Shown: positions 25,991 to 35,074, counted from the first letter of the stretch. The stretch is 64,000 bases of DNA from Tepidimonas taiwanensis (GCF_020162115.1 NZ_CP083911.1:930001-994000); one strand, 5' to 3'. Translations and numbers: made by a program. The notes: a model not told the origin generated them from the letters alone.

Positions 25991-26611
25991 TCAGAAGGCG
26001 ACGTAGCGCCCGGGGCGGTGGTTGATGGCCAGTGTCAGGTTCATCAGCACGGCGGCCAGCACGGACAGCGCCAGCCGCGCCCCATCCAGCAGCGGCCACG
26101 AGGCCAGCAGGATGCTGCCGTCGATGATGAGCTGCACCACGCCGGCGCGCCAGCCGAAGCGCTCCTGCAGCCACAGCACCAGCGTGTTGAAGCCGCCCAG
26201 ACTCGCCCGGTGACGGAACAGGATGATGAAGCCCACGCCGACGAGCAGGCCGCCCGCGGCCGCGGCAAAGACGGGGTCGAGGTGCTGCAGCCCGATCCAG
26301 TGGGGCATGGCCTCGGTGAAGGCCGCCAGCAGCGCGACGGCCAGCACCGTCTTGAGCGTGAACGCGCGCCCCATCCGCACCCAGGCCAGTACGTAAAACG
26401 GCAGGTTGATGGCGAAGACCAGCGCCCCAAAGGGCCATCCGGTGGCGTAGTGCGCAAGAAACGCCAGCCCCACCGTGCCGCCCGTGACGAACCCGGCATG
26501 GCGGAACAGCACCAGCCCCAACGCGACGATGAGCGTGCCGGTGAGCAGCGCCTGGGCGTCGTCCCACCACGTGTGGCGCGCGACCGGAAACGGTACGTCG
26601 GCTTGCGTCAT
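25991..26611 (-). CDS. YitT family membrane protein
   Basis: A 206-residue membrane protein of the YitT/DUF161-like family, with five or six hydrophobic helices (LLTGTLIVALGLVLF, LVFAINLPFYVLAW, TVLAVALLAAFTEAM, AGGLLVGVGFIILFRH, and the last VLAAVLMNLTLAI). The family motifs HAGFVTGGTVGLAFL and RASLGGFNTLVLWLQ are present. Members are proposed transporters, with no firm substrate. The ATG overlaps the mfd stop as ATGA, so it depends on mfd translation. Confidence 0.85.
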   Translation of the reverse strand: MTQADVPFPVARHTWWDDAQALLTGTLIVALGLVLFRHAGFVTGGTVGLAFLAHYATGWPFGALVFAINLPFYVLAWVRMGRAFTLKTVLAVALLAAFTEAMPHWIGLQHLDPVFAAAAGGLLVGVGFIILFRHRASLGGFNTLVLWLQERFGWRAGVVQLIIDGSILLASWPLLDGARLALSVLAAVLMNLTLAINHRPGRYVAF

Positions 26612-29600
26612 GCCGCCTCCGCGGTAATGGGTTGACCGAGCGAGCGCAGCACGTCGCGCACCAGGTGCGCGCGCGCGGACGGCTCGGCCAGTGCGCGTTC
26701 GATTTTGAGCCGGTCGTTGCCGGCGAGCTTGATGTGGCGGTTTTTCTGGATCAGCTCGATGATGCGCATCGGGTCGATCGGTGGGTTGGGTTGGAAGGTG
26801 ATGAGGATGTGTGCGGGCGTGGCGTCGATCTTGACGACGCCGTAGCGGCTCGCCAGCACGCGCAGCCGGTGCACCTCGATGAGGTTGTGCGCGGCGGGCG
26901 GCAGCTTGCCGAAGCGGTCGACGATTTCTTCCACGAGGTGGTCGACCTGTTCGTTCGTCTTGGCGGTGGCGAGCTTTTTGTAAAAGCTCAGCCGCAGGTG
27001 CACGTCGCCGCAGTAGTCCTGTGGCAGCAGCGCGGGGGCGTGGAGGTTGATTTCGGTGGTGGCCGCCAGCGGTTTGAGCAGGTCTGGCTCTTTCCCCTCG
27101 CGCAGCGCACGCACGGCCTCGGCCAGCATCTCGTTGTAGAGCTGAAAGCCGATTTCGGTGATGTTGCCGCTTTGCGCTTCGCCCAGCACCTCGCCCGCGC
27201 CGCGGATTTCCAGGTCGTGCATCGCGAGGTAGAAGCCGCTGCCGAGCTCCTCCATCTGCTGGATGGCTTCCAGCCGCTGCGCAGCCTGTTTGGTCAGCCC
27301 CTCGATGTCGGGCACGAGCAGATAGGCGTAGGCCTGGTGGTGGCTGCGGCCGACGCGCCCGCGCAACTGGTGCAGCTGCGCCAGGCCGAACTTGTCCGCG
27401 CGGCTGATGACGATGGTGTTGGCCGTGGGCACGTCGATGCCGGTCTCGATGATGGTCGAGCACAGCAGCAGGTTGTAGCGCTGCGCCACGAAGTCGCGCA
27501 TCACGCGCTCGAGTTCCCGTTCGGGCATCTGGCCGTGGGCGATCGCGATGCGCGCCTCGGGTAGCAACTGTTCCAGCTTGGCGCGGCGGTTCTCGATCGT
27601 TTCGACCTCGTTGTGCAGGAAATACACCTGCCCGCCGCGCTTGAGCTCGCGCAGCACCGCCTCGCGGATGACGCCGTTGTTTTCCTCGCGCACGAAGGTT
27701 TTGATCGCGAGTCGCCGCTGCGGCGCGGTGGCGATGACCGACAGGTCGCGCAGCCCCTCCAACGCCATGCCCAGCGTGCGGGGGATCGGCGTGGCGGTGA
27801 GCGTGAGCACATCCACCTCGGCGCGCAGCGCCTTGATCGCCTCCTTGTGGCGCACGCCGAAGCGGTGTTCCTCGTCGATGATGAGCAGACCGAGGTTTTT
27901 GAATTTCGTCTTTTCGCTCAGCAGTTTGTGCGTGCCGACGACGATGTCGATGCTGCCGTCCTCCAGCCCCTTGAGCGCGGCGGTGATCTCCTTGCTCGTG
28001 CGGAAACGGCTCATTTCGGCGATGCGCACCGGCCACTTGGCGAAGCGGTCCACCAATGTTTGGTAGTGCTGCTCGGCCAGCAGCGTCGTCGGGGCGAGGA
28101 AGGCCACCTGCTTGCCGCCCATGACCGCGACGAAGGCGGCGCGCAGCGCGACTTCGGTTTTGCCAAAGCCGACGTCGCCACACACGAGACGGTCCATCGG
28201 CCGCGGGCTGACCATGTCCTGGATGACCGCGTGAATGGCGGCACGCTGGTCCGGCGTCTCCTCGAAGCCGAAGTCGTTGGCAAACGCCTCGTAGGCCTGC
28301 GCGTCGAAGCGGAAGGCGTGTCCCTCGCGCGCCGCGCGGCGGGCATAGACGTCGAGCAGCTCGGCGGCGGTGTCGCGCACCTGCTCGGCCGCCTTGCGGC
28401 GGGCTTTCTCCCATTGGCCGCTGCCCAGGCGGTGCAGTGGGGCCTCTTCGGCGCTCACGCCCGTGTAGCGGCTGATCAGGTGCAGCTGCGACACCGGCAC
28501 GTAGAGCGTGGCGCCCTGGGCGTATTCCAGGTGCAAAAACTCCTGCAGCGCGGGCGTGCCGTCGGGGTTTTTCTCGCCCAGGTCCAGGTTGACGAGACCC
28601 CGGTAGCGGCCGATGCCGTGCTGCGCGTGCACCACGGGGTCGCCGATCTGCAGCTCGCTCAGGTCCTTGATCAGCGCCTCGACGTCGCTGACCTGCTCCT
28701 GCTTGCGGCGGCGGCGCATCGTCGGCCCGGCGGCAAAGAGCTCGGTTTCCGTGACGAGCTCGATGCCCGCTTCCGCCCACGCAAAGCCGGCCGCGAGCGG
28801 CCCGGTGGTCAGGCCGACGCGCTCGGCGCTGGCGCGAAAGGCCGCGAGGTCGTCAAAAACCGGCGGATCGAGGCGGCTGGCGCGCAAAAAGTCGAGCAGG
28901 CTCTCGCGCCGCCCGTCGCTTTCGGCCAGGATCAGTACCCGCGCGGGGGTACGCTGCAGGTGGTCGTGGAGCTTGCGCAGCGGATCGTCAGCCCCGCGCT
29001 GGGCGGCCAGATCGGGCAAAGCGCCGATCACGCTCGCCCAGGTGTTCAGGGCCTCGGTGGCGGGCGCGGGGCGCAGCGCCCACTGCGGGTAGGGCTTGGC
29101 GCGGGTGTAGAACGCCTCGGGTGTGAGGAACAGCGTTTCCGGCGGCAGGGCGGGGCGGTCGGGGTCGCCGCGCACGAGCCGGTAGCGCTCGCGCGTGTCC
29201 TGCCAGAAACGCTGGAACGCGTCGTCGAGGTCGCCGTGCAGCACCAGCGCCGCGTCGTCCCCGAGGTAATCGAAAACCGTGGCCGTCTCGTCGAAAAAGA
29301 GCGGCAGGTAGTATTCGATCCCGGCCGTGGCCACGCCGTTGCCGATGTCCTTGTACAGCCGGCTCTTGGTCGGGTCGCCCTCCAGCAGCTCGCGCCAGCG
29401 GGCGCGAAAGCGCGTGCGCGCCGCCTCGTCCATCGGGAACTCGCGCCCGGGCAGCAGGCGCACTTCCGGCACCGGGTAGAGGCTGCGCTGCGTGTCCGGG
29501 TCGAAGGTGCGGATGGAGTCGATCTCGTCGTCGAACAGGTCCACCCGGTAGGGCATCGGCGCGCCCATCGGAAAGAGATCGATGAGTCCGCCGCGCACCG

Positions 29601-30108
29601 CGTACTCGCCGGGGCTGACCACCTGCGTGACGTGCTGGTAGCCCGCCAGCGTCAGCTGCGCGCGCAGCTTCGCCTCGTCGAGCTTTTGGCCGACCTTGAA
29701 GTGAAAGGTGTAGGCGGCCAGAAACGACGGCGGCGCGAGGCGATAGAGCGCCGTCGTGGCCGGGATCAGGATGACATCGGCGCCGTCGTCAGCCTTGCGC
29801 TGCTGGATGCGCCACAGCGTGGCCAGCCGCTCGGAGATCAAATCCTGGTGCGGCGAGAAACTGTCGTAGGGCAGCGTCTCCCAGTCCGGAAACAGCGCGC
29901 AGCGCAAGCCCGGCTCGAAAAACGGCAGCTCGGCGAGCAGCCGCTGCGCATCGGCAGCGTCGGCCGTGACGATGGCCATGGGGCGGCCGGCGGCTTTTTC
30001 GCGCGCGGCAAGCGCGGCCAGCAGCAGCGCGTCGCCCGACGGGGCGGGACGCGGCGAGGCAAAACGCTTGCCGGGGGTGAGGCGTGGAAGGTCCATGAGG
30101 GGCTGCAT
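26608..30108 (-). CDS. mfd: transcription-repair coupling factor
   Basis: A 1166-residue DNA translocase that removes RNA polymerase stalled at lesions and recruits UvrA. In order: a degenerate UvrB-like N-terminal module (PFFEPGLRCALFPDWETLPYD), the RNA polymerase interaction domain (GDPVVHAQHGIGRYRGLV), the RecG-like motor with Walker A CGDVGFGKTEVALRAAF and DEEH in LIIDEEHRFGVRHKEAI, the second motor lobe (QLRGRVGRSHHQAYAYLL), and the TRCF C-terminal domain. The start is uncertain: ATGs at 30108 and 30096 are in frame; the frame also reaches a TTG at 30141. Confidence 0.97.
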   Translation of the reverse strand: MQPLMDLPRLTPGKRFASPRPAPSGDALLLAALAAREKAAGRPMAIVTADAADAQRLLAELPFFEPGLRCALFPDWETLPYDSFSPHQDLISERLATLWRIQQRKADDGADVILIPATTALYRLAPPSFLAAYTFHFKVGQKLDEAKLRAQLTLAGYQHVTQVVSPGEYAVRGGLIDLFPMGAPMPYRVDLFDDEIDSIRTFDPDTQRSLYPVPEVRLLPGREFPMDEAARTRFRARWRELLEGDPTKSRLYKDIGNGVATAGIEYYLPLFFDETATVFDYLGDDAALVLHGDLDDAFQRFWQDTRERYRLVRGDPDRPALPPETLFLTPEAFYTRAKPYPQWALRPAPATEALNTWASVIGALPDLAAQRGADDPLRKLHDHLQRTPARVLILAESDGRRESLLDFLRASRLDPPVFDDLAAFRASAERVGLTTGPLAAGFAWAEAGIELVTETELFAAGPTMRRRRKQEQVSDVEALIKDLSELQIGDPVVHAQHGIGRYRGLVNLDLGEKNPDGTPALQEFLHLEYAQGATLYVPVSQLHLISRYTGVSAEEAPLHRLGSGQWEKARRKAAEQVRDTAAELLDVYARRAAREGHAFRFDAQAYEAFANDFGFEETPDQRAAIHAVIQDMVSPRPMDRLVCGDVGFGKTEVALRAAFVAVMGGKQVAFLAPTTLLAEQHYQTLVDRFAKWPVRIAEMSRFRTSKEITAALKGLEDGSIDIVVGTHKLLSEKTKFKNLGLLIIDEEHRFGVRHKEAIKALRAEVDVLTLTATPIPRTLGMALEGLRDLSVIATAPQRRLAIKTFVREENNGVIREAVLRELKRGGQVYFLHNEVETIENRRAKLEQLLPEARIAIAHGQMPERELERVMRDFVAQRYNLLLCSTIIETGIDVPTANTIVISRADKFGLAQLHQLRGRVGRSHHQAYAYLLVPDIEGLTKQAAQRLEAIQQMEELGSGFYLAMHDLEIRGAGEVLGEAQSGNITEIGFQLYNEMLAEAVRALREGKEPDLLKPLAATTEINLHAPALLPQDYCGDVHLRLSFYKKLATAKTNEQVDHLVEEIVDRFGKLPPAAHNLIEVHRLRVLASRYGVVKIDATPAHILITFQPNPPIDPMRIIELIQKNRHIKLAGNDRLKIERALAEPSARAHLVRDVLRSLGQPITAEAA

Positions 30109-30182
30109 TCTAGGCGTCACCGATGTGTCTGACTGCGCCAAGTCGCCACTGCGGCCTGTGGCTGGGTGATGCGTCAGCCTTA

Positions 30183-30211
30183 TTGAGGCGGTTCAGTCGC
30201 GACGCTATACT
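30183..30211 (+). promoter_or_regulatory. sigma-70-type promoter of the RsbQ-like gene
   Basis: TTGAGG (30183-30188), a 17-base spacer and TATACT (30206-30211) form a good sigma-70 promoter. It gives a leader of about 135 bases before the ATG at 30355, which contains an inverted repeat (CGGAAC 30303-30308 with GTTCCG 30318-30323). Confidence 0.65.
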
Positions 30212-30354
30212 TTTACACCGGTTCGACACGCAGATATGTTGTGTGCCCCCCGCAGTGCTCCACAGCGGTGATGAAGGCAGGAGATGTGAAATAGAGCCGT
30301 GTCGGAACAATAGTACCGTTCCGCCGTTGAGCCATCACCGATAAGAGCCATAAC

Positions 30355-31185
30355 ATGAGAGACGCCGTCGTCTACGACGATCAAGACGGGGTCGCGCGCC
30401 GCTACGCTGTGCACGTTTTGGGGGCGGGTCCCACGCTGGTCTACGCCAACGGTTTTGGCTGCAATCAGGCAGTGTGGGCGGATGTGGCACCAGGTTTTAT
30501 CCGGACGCACCGTCAGGTGTTTTTTGACTACCCGGGAACCGGGAGCGCCGATCCGCGAGCTTTTGAGCCCGGGCGCCATCGAACGCTTGCTGGCTATGCG
30601 GACGATCTCATCAATGTGTGCCGGGCATTTGGCGCGCCTGAAGGTGTCGTTCTGGTTGCCCATTCTGTCAGTTGCAGCATCGCCATGCTGGCGGCAATTC
30701 GGGCCCCCGATTTGTTTCGCGATTTGATTCTCATCGGCCCCAACCCATGCTTTCTTAATGCCCTCCCTGACTATCGCGGCGGTTTCGACCGGCAAGACTT
30801 GCAGGGGCTGCTGGATCTGATGGAGCGCAACCCTTTGGCTTGGCAGCCGGTGCTGTCGCCCATGGTGGCGGGTGAAGGGGGTGGACAGCCCGTTGCAAAG
30901 CGGTTGGAAGCTCTGTTTTGTGCCATGGATGAGGAAGTGGCGAGGATATTTGCGCGAGCTACGTTCTTTGCAGATAACCGTCGGGAGGCTATCCTCGTGC
31001 AGACCCCGGCGCTAATTTTGCAGCATCGGCATGATCTGCTCGCTCCGCTGGAGGTGGGCGATTGGCTGCAGCGGCAGATGCCCCGTGCGACGCTACGGGT
31101 ATTGGATGTAGCGGGGCACGCTGCGCACATGAGTCACCCCGACCTGGTAATTGACGCCATGAGGCAGCGATTTGCGTCGGTCTGA
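30355..31185 (+). CDS. RsbQ-like alpha/beta hydrolase
   Basis: A 276-residue alpha/beta hydrolase. NGFGCNQAVWADVAPGF and YADDLINVCRAFGAPEGVVLVAHSVS match the RsbQ/KAI2 group; the nucleophile is the serine of AHSVS (usually GHSVS), with an aspartate in LQHRHDLLAPLEVGDWL and a histidine in AGHAAHMSHP completing the triad. In Bacillus, RsbQ is required to activate the PAS-containing phosphatase RsbP; here the next gene, overlapping by 14 bases, encodes a PAS-GGDEF protein, so it probably supplies or generates that PAS ligand. The cyclase partner is disrupted by an insertion. Confidence 0.88.
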   Translation: MRDAVVYDDQDGVARRYAVHVLGAGPTLVYANGFGCNQAVWADVAPGFIRTHRQVFFDYPGTGSADPRAFEPGRHRTLAGYADDLINVCRAFGAPEGVVLVAHSVSCSIAMLAAIRAPDLFRDLILIGPNPCFLNALPDYRGGFDRQDLQGLLDLMERNPLAWQPVLSPMVAGEGGGQPVAKRLEALFCAMDEEVARIFARATFFADNRREAILVQTPALILQHRHDLLAPLEVGDWLQRQMPRATLRVLDVAGHAAHMSHPDLVIDAMRQRFASV

Positions 31186-31720
31186 GCAATTGTTTTCGTC
31201 CGTACTGGACGCCCTGCCCGCCTTGGTAGTGAGGACCGATAGCGACGGGCGGATCGAGCAAGTCTGGGGCGAGGTACGCCACGCCATCAAAACGGCTCCT
31301 CAGCGCGGGGCGTATCTGGGCACGATTTTCAGTCAGCCCGCGGCGATATTCTTGGAGACGCACCTGTGGCCCCTCTTGCGGCGGATGGGACGCATCGATG
31401 AGTGTTACGCGCCGATGGAGCACGTGGGAGGCGAGCCATGGCCGTGCTTTGTCAGCGCAAGGACGATGTCAGACGGTGCAGGTCAGTGGTTTGTTTGGTT
31501 GTTGTTTCCTGCTACTGAGCGAGCCCGTTTTGAATCCGAGCTGATTCAAGCGAAAGCGCAGGCGCAGCGTTTGACGGAGACCTTGAGGGTCCAAAACTGG
31601 CGGCTCGACACGCTCGCGCGAACCGATCCGCTAACCGGGTTGGGCAACCGGCGTGCGCTGGATAAAGCGTTTGTGCACAGTTTGCATTCGGTGGTCGGTA
31701 ACGGGAAGCGTCGCGACGGT

Positions 31721-31726
31721 GCCTTA
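31721..31726. repeat. left copy of 6-bp target-site duplication (GCCTTA)
   Basis: GCCTTA here and at 33359-33364 flank the element exactly; removing the element and one copy gives codons GGT-GCC-TTA-CTG-CTT that restore GALLLIDVD of the cyclase. Confidence 0.85.
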
Positions 31727-31746
31727 GTCGCCCCTGAAATATTCAT
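31727..31746 (+). repeat. left terminal inverted repeat
   Basis: Pairs with 33339-33358, two mismatches in 20. The left end begins GTCGCCCCTGAAAT. Confidence 0.9.
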
Positions 31747-31839
31747 AACAGCATGATTTTTCTTGTGTTATTGTCTGTTTGCGAGTACAATTTCCCCCAG
31801 ATTTGATGGTCTGATGCGCCGTTTTCTGGGAGTTTTGCG

Positions 31840-33336
31840 ATGTTTGCCTGCCCCGCCACCGAGGACTTCTTCCGCGCCCGGCTCGATCAGATGATCGACC
31901 TGCGCCATCCGCTGGCGGTGTTGTCCTCACGCATGCCGTGGCAGGAGTTGGAAGCAAGGCTGTCGCACCTGTTCATGCGCAAAGCGCGCGCAGGTGTCGC
32001 GATGCCCGATCTGGACCTCTTTGGCGAATCTCCGGTGCGCGCAGCTCGGGCGTCCAACGCAGGCCGACCCCGCGTGCCGCTGCGCGTGATGATCGCGCTG
32101 CTGTATCTGAAGCACGCCTTCAACGAGTCGGACGAAGGGGTGGTCGAGCGCTGGGGCGAAACCCCCACATGGCAGTTCTTCTCGGGGCGGGCGTACTTTG
32201 AACATCGCCGGCCGTGCGACGCCACGACGCTGGTGAAGTTTCGCCGGCTGCTGGGCGAAGAAGGCGTGGAAGAACTCTTGGCGCAGACCATCAACGTGGC
32301 GGTGGAAACCGGACTCATCAAGCCGCAGGAACTCAAGCGCGTGGTGGTGGACACCACCGTACAACCCAAGGCGGTGGCGCACCCCACCGACAGCCGGCTG
32401 CTGGAGACGGCACGCACCAAGCTGGTGGAGGCGGCCAAGGCCGCCGGCATCGCCTTGAAGCAGACCTTTGCCAAGGAAGGCAAGGAGCTGGCCCGCAAGG
32501 CAGGACGCTATGCGCACGCGCGGCAGTTTGCGCGCATGCGCCGGGTCATCAAGCGCCAGCGCACGATCGTGGCCAGGCTGCAGCGCGAGATCGAGCGCAA
32601 GGCCAGCCGCCTGGGGCAGGCCATCCAGAGTGCTCTTGGCCACACCCTCAACAAGGCGGCGCGTCTGGTGGCGCAGACTGCCAACCGAAAGACCGCCGAC
32701 GGGACTCGAAAGCTCTACGCCTGGCACGCGCCGGAGGTGGAGTGCATCAACAAGGGCAAGGCCCGCTGCCCTTACGAGTTCGGCGTCAAGGTCGGCATTG
32801 CCAGCACCCTGAAGCACAGCCTCATCGTCGCAGCCCGGGCCTTCCATGGCAACCCCTACGACGGGCACACGCTGCAAGCGCAGCTGGAGCAGGCCACGAT
32901 CCTGATGCAGGACACTGGCATCAAGCCCAGCACAGCGTTTGCCGATCTGGGCTACCGCGGGGTGGAAGCCGACATTGCGGATGTGCGCCTGGTGCACCGC
33001 GGCAAGATCAAGCGCCTCACGCAGCAGGAGCGCAAGCTGCTCAAGCGCCGCCAGGCCATCGAGCCGGTCATCGGGCACTTGAAGCAGGATCACCGCATGG
33101 ACAGGTGCCACCTCAAGGGCGAGCAGGGTGACCGGCTGCACGCGGTGCTGTGCGCGGCGGGCTACAACATCCGCTGGCTGCTGCGCATGATCACGAAGAA
33201 GGGCGTGCCCTTCTTGAGGCGAGCTTTTTTGCGCCTCATTGCGGCCGTGCGCCTCATCGGCCGGTGGCTCGCCCAGCGGCGGCCAACCGAGTCCAGTGGC
33301 GCCAACCCTGCCCAGCTGCGGCTAAGGGCGGCGTGA
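31840..33336 (+). CDS. IS5-like family transposase
   Basis: A 498-residue DDE transposase. The DUF772-type N-terminal domain (RKARAGVAMPDLDLFGESPV, then LYLKHAFNESDEGVVERWGE, WQFFSGRAYFEHRRPCDATTL) leads to a DDE core: first Asp in RVVVDTTVQPKA, second in FADLGYRGVEA and the Glu in RRQAIEPVIGHLKQDHRM. A basic helical insertion lies between (KRQRTIVARLQREIERKA). It fills the element almost from end to end; ATG at 31840. It would be active as far as the sequence shows. Confidence 0.92.
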   Translation: MFACPATEDFFRARLDQMIDLRHPLAVLSSRMPWQELEARLSHLFMRKARAGVAMPDLDLFGESPVRAARASNAGRPRVPLRVMIALLYLKHAFNESDEGVVERWGETPTWQFFSGRAYFEHRRPCDATTLVKFRRLLGEEGVEELLAQTINVAVETGLIKPQELKRVVVDTTVQPKAVAHPTDSRLLETARTKLVEAAKAAGIALKQTFAKEGKELARKAGRYAHARQFARMRRVIKRQRTIVARLQREIERKASRLGQAIQSALGHTLNKAARLVAQTANRKTADGTRKLYAWHAPEVECINKGKARCPYEFGVKVGIASTLKHSLIVAARAFHGNPYDGHTLQAQLEQATILMQDTGIKPSTAFADLGYRGVEADIADVRLVHRGKIKRLTQQERKLLKRRQAIEPVIGHLKQDHRMDRCHLKGEQGDRLHAVLCAAGYNIRWLLRMITKKGVPFLRRAFLRLIAAVRLIGRWLAQRRPTESSGANPAQLRLRAA

Positions 33337-33338
33337 AA

Positions 33339-33358
33339 ATGAATTTTTCAGGGACGAC
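33339..33358 (-). repeat. right terminal inverted repeat
   Basis: Reads on the minus strand as GTCGTCCCTGAAAA and on, matching the left end at 18 of 20 positions. Confidence 0.9.
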
Positions 33359-33364
33359 GCCTTA
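33359..33364. repeat. right copy of 6-bp target-site duplication (GCCTTA)
   Basis: Second copy of GCCTTA, directly after the right inverted repeat; element plus one copy is 1638 bp, a multiple of three. Confidence 0.85.
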
Positions 33365-33827
33365 CTGCTTATCGATGTCGACTACTTCAAAAAAATCAAC
33401 GATAAATTTGGTCACGATATCGGTGACGAGGTGCTGGTGCGTCTGGCTGGCTGCATGAGAGATTGTGTTCGCCGTAGCGACACCGTGGTGCGCTTGGGTG
33501 GCGAGGAATTCGCGCTGTGGCTGCCGGATGCGAGCGTAGATGCCGCCCTCAAGATCGCCCGCAAAGTGCATGACCGTGTTAGTGCGATTCGCCTACCGGA
33601 TGGTGAAAGCCGCGTGACAGTGAGTATTGGGGTGGCGGTGTCGACGGGAGGGGAAGCTACCGGAGACCTGCGCGGCATGCTCAGGTGTGCCGATCGCGCG
33701 CTATATCGGGCCAAGGAGGCCGGGCGCAATTGCACCCGAGTTGATCACGGTGATTTTGGTCTGTCGACTGATGGAGCTGCCGATCAGTCGGGATAATGAG
33801 GGGATGTACGCCATAGTCAAGAACAAT

Positions 33828-35042
33828 ATGGTCGGGTGGGGCTCATCGTCGGAGGATGCCTTGCCGCGGCGCTTCGCCTTGGTCGTTGCAGCTGGCCAGG
33901 GCAGCCGCGCCGGGCTCGGGGGGCCAAAGCAGTACCACCGGCTGGCGGGGCGGCGCGTGATCGACCACACGCTCGCGGCACTCGCCGCGGTACCGGGGCT
34001 GGCCGGCATCGGGGTCGTGCTGGCGCCGGACGATGAGACGCCGGTGGGTGACGGTGAGCGCGTGCGGGTCTGGCGCGTGGGCGGCGCGACGCGGGCCGAG
34101 AGCGTGCACAACGGGCTCGTGGCACTCGCCCAGGCAGGTGCGCGCGATACCGACTGGGTGCTGGTGCACGACGCCGCGCGCTGCCTGGTGCAGCCGGCGG
34201 ATATCCAGGCGCTGATCGACGCCTGTATCGATGACCCGGTCGGCGGGCTGCTCGCGGTCCCGCTGGCCGACACGCTCAAGCAGGCCGACGCCGAGGGGCG
34301 CGTGCAGCGCACCGTGCCCCGGGACGATCTGTGGCTGGCGCAGACGCCGCAGATGTTCCGCTTGGGGGCGCTGCGTGCGGCGCTGCAGGCGCACGCGGCC
34401 AGCGGTTTTGCCGGTATCACCGACGAGGCCAGCGCGATCGAGCGCGCCGGCGGCCGCCCGCGGCTGGTGCGCGGCCGCACGCACAACGTGAAGCTCACCT
34501 ACCCGGAGGATTTCATCGTGGCCGAGGCGATGTTGCGCGCGGACGATGCGCCGCGCTGGCGTGTGGGCGAGGGCTGGGACGTGCACGCGCTCGTGCCGGG
34601 GCGTCGGTTGATGCTCGGTGGGGTGGAGATCCCATTCGACAAGGGTTTGCTGGGACACTCGGACGCGGATGCGTTGCTGCACGCGGTGACGGACGCGTTG
34701 CTGGGCGCTGCGGGGCTGGGGGACATCGGGACGTGGTTTCCGGACACGGACGACCGTTTCCGCGGCGCAGACTCCCTGCGCTTGTTGACCGAAGCGGCCG
34801 CCGCGGTGCGGGAACGCGGCTGGCAGCCCGTCAACGTCGACGCGACCGTCATCGCCCAAGCGCCGCGCCTCGGTCCCTACCGCTCGGCGATGCAGGCCAA
34901 CATCGCGCGCTGTCTGGGCGTGCCCGCCGATGCGGTCAATGTGAAGGCCAAGACCGCCGAGCGGCTGGGACCGGTGGGGCAGGGCCTTTCGATCGAGGCG
35001 CGGGCGGTGGTCCTCGTCGGTCGGTCGGCTGCTCCACGTTGA
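33828..35042 (+). CDS. ispDF: bifunctional 2-C-methyl-D-erythritol 4-phosphate cytidylyltransferase / 2,4-cyclodiphosphate synthase
   Basis: A single chain of about 404 residues covering two steps of the non-mevalonate isoprenoid pathway. The IspD half has VVAAGQGSRAGLGGPKQYHRL, VHDAARCLVQPADI and the closing KLTYPEDFIVAEAML. The IspF half has GEGWDVHALVPGRRLMLGG, GLLGHSDADALLHAVTDALL, DIGTWFPDTDDRFRGADS and the late VKAKTAERLGPVGQG. The frame is continuous through a short linker (RADDAPRW), so this is a real fusion, not two adjacent genes. The start could be ATG 33828 or 33804; GAGGGG abuts the latter too closely. It follows the disrupted cyclase. Confidence 0.94.
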   Translation: MVGWGSSSEDALPRRFALVVAAGQGSRAGLGGPKQYHRLAGRRVIDHTLAALAAVPGLAGIGVVLAPDDETPVGDGERVRVWRVGGATRAESVHNGLVALAQAGARDTDWVLVHDAARCLVQPADIQALIDACIDDPVGGLLAVPLADTLKQADAEGRVQRTVPRDDLWLAQTPQMFRLGALRAALQAHAASGFAGITDEASAIERAGGRPRLVRGRTHNVKLTYPEDFIVAEAMLRADDAPRWRVGEGWDVHALVPGRRLMLGGVEIPFDKGLLGHSDADALLHAVTDALLGAAGLGDIGTWFPDTDDRFRGADSLRLLTEAAAAVRERGWQPVNVDATVIAQAPRLGPYRSAMQANIARCLGVPADAVNVKAKTAERLGPVGQGLSIEARAVVLVGRSAAPR

Positions 35043-35074
35043 CCTGCGCGCCGCGGGTTGATCACCCTACAGAT

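Larger units (their letters stand above)
31727..33358 (+). mobile_element. insertion sequence with DDE transposase (IS5-like), 1632 bp
   Basis: The element is bounded by 20-bp terminal inverted repeats at 31727-31746 and 33339-33358 (18 of 20 matching; the left begins GTCGCCCCTG, the right ends CAGGGACGAC) and flanked by a GCCTTA duplication. It holds one transposase gene and nothing else. It is intact, with nearly perfect ends and target duplication, so the insertion appears recent. Family placement in IS5/IS1182-type is from the transposase only. Confidence 0.93.
31172..33796 (+). pseudogene. PAS-GGDEF diguanylate cyclase split by an insertion sequence
   Basis: The 5' part (31172-31726) encodes a PAS-like sensor (LFSSVLDALPALVVRTDSDG), a coiled-coil linker and the start of the GGDEF domain (LARTDPLTGLGNRRALDKAF). 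The 3' part (33359-33796) carries on in the same frame with LLIDVDYFKKINDKFGHDIGD and the intact active site RLGGEEFALWLP, then the end of the domain. Removing the 1632-bp element and one copy of its 6-bp target repeat restores a 328-residue protein. It starts with TTG at 31172 (GAGG eight bases before), overlapping the RsbQ-like stop. As it stands it cannot make cyclic di-GMP from one chain. Confidence 0.92.

Noticed and set aside
31172..33796. The split cyclase as two independent genes
   Set aside because: Both parts lie in one frame and join exactly when the element and one target repeat are removed.
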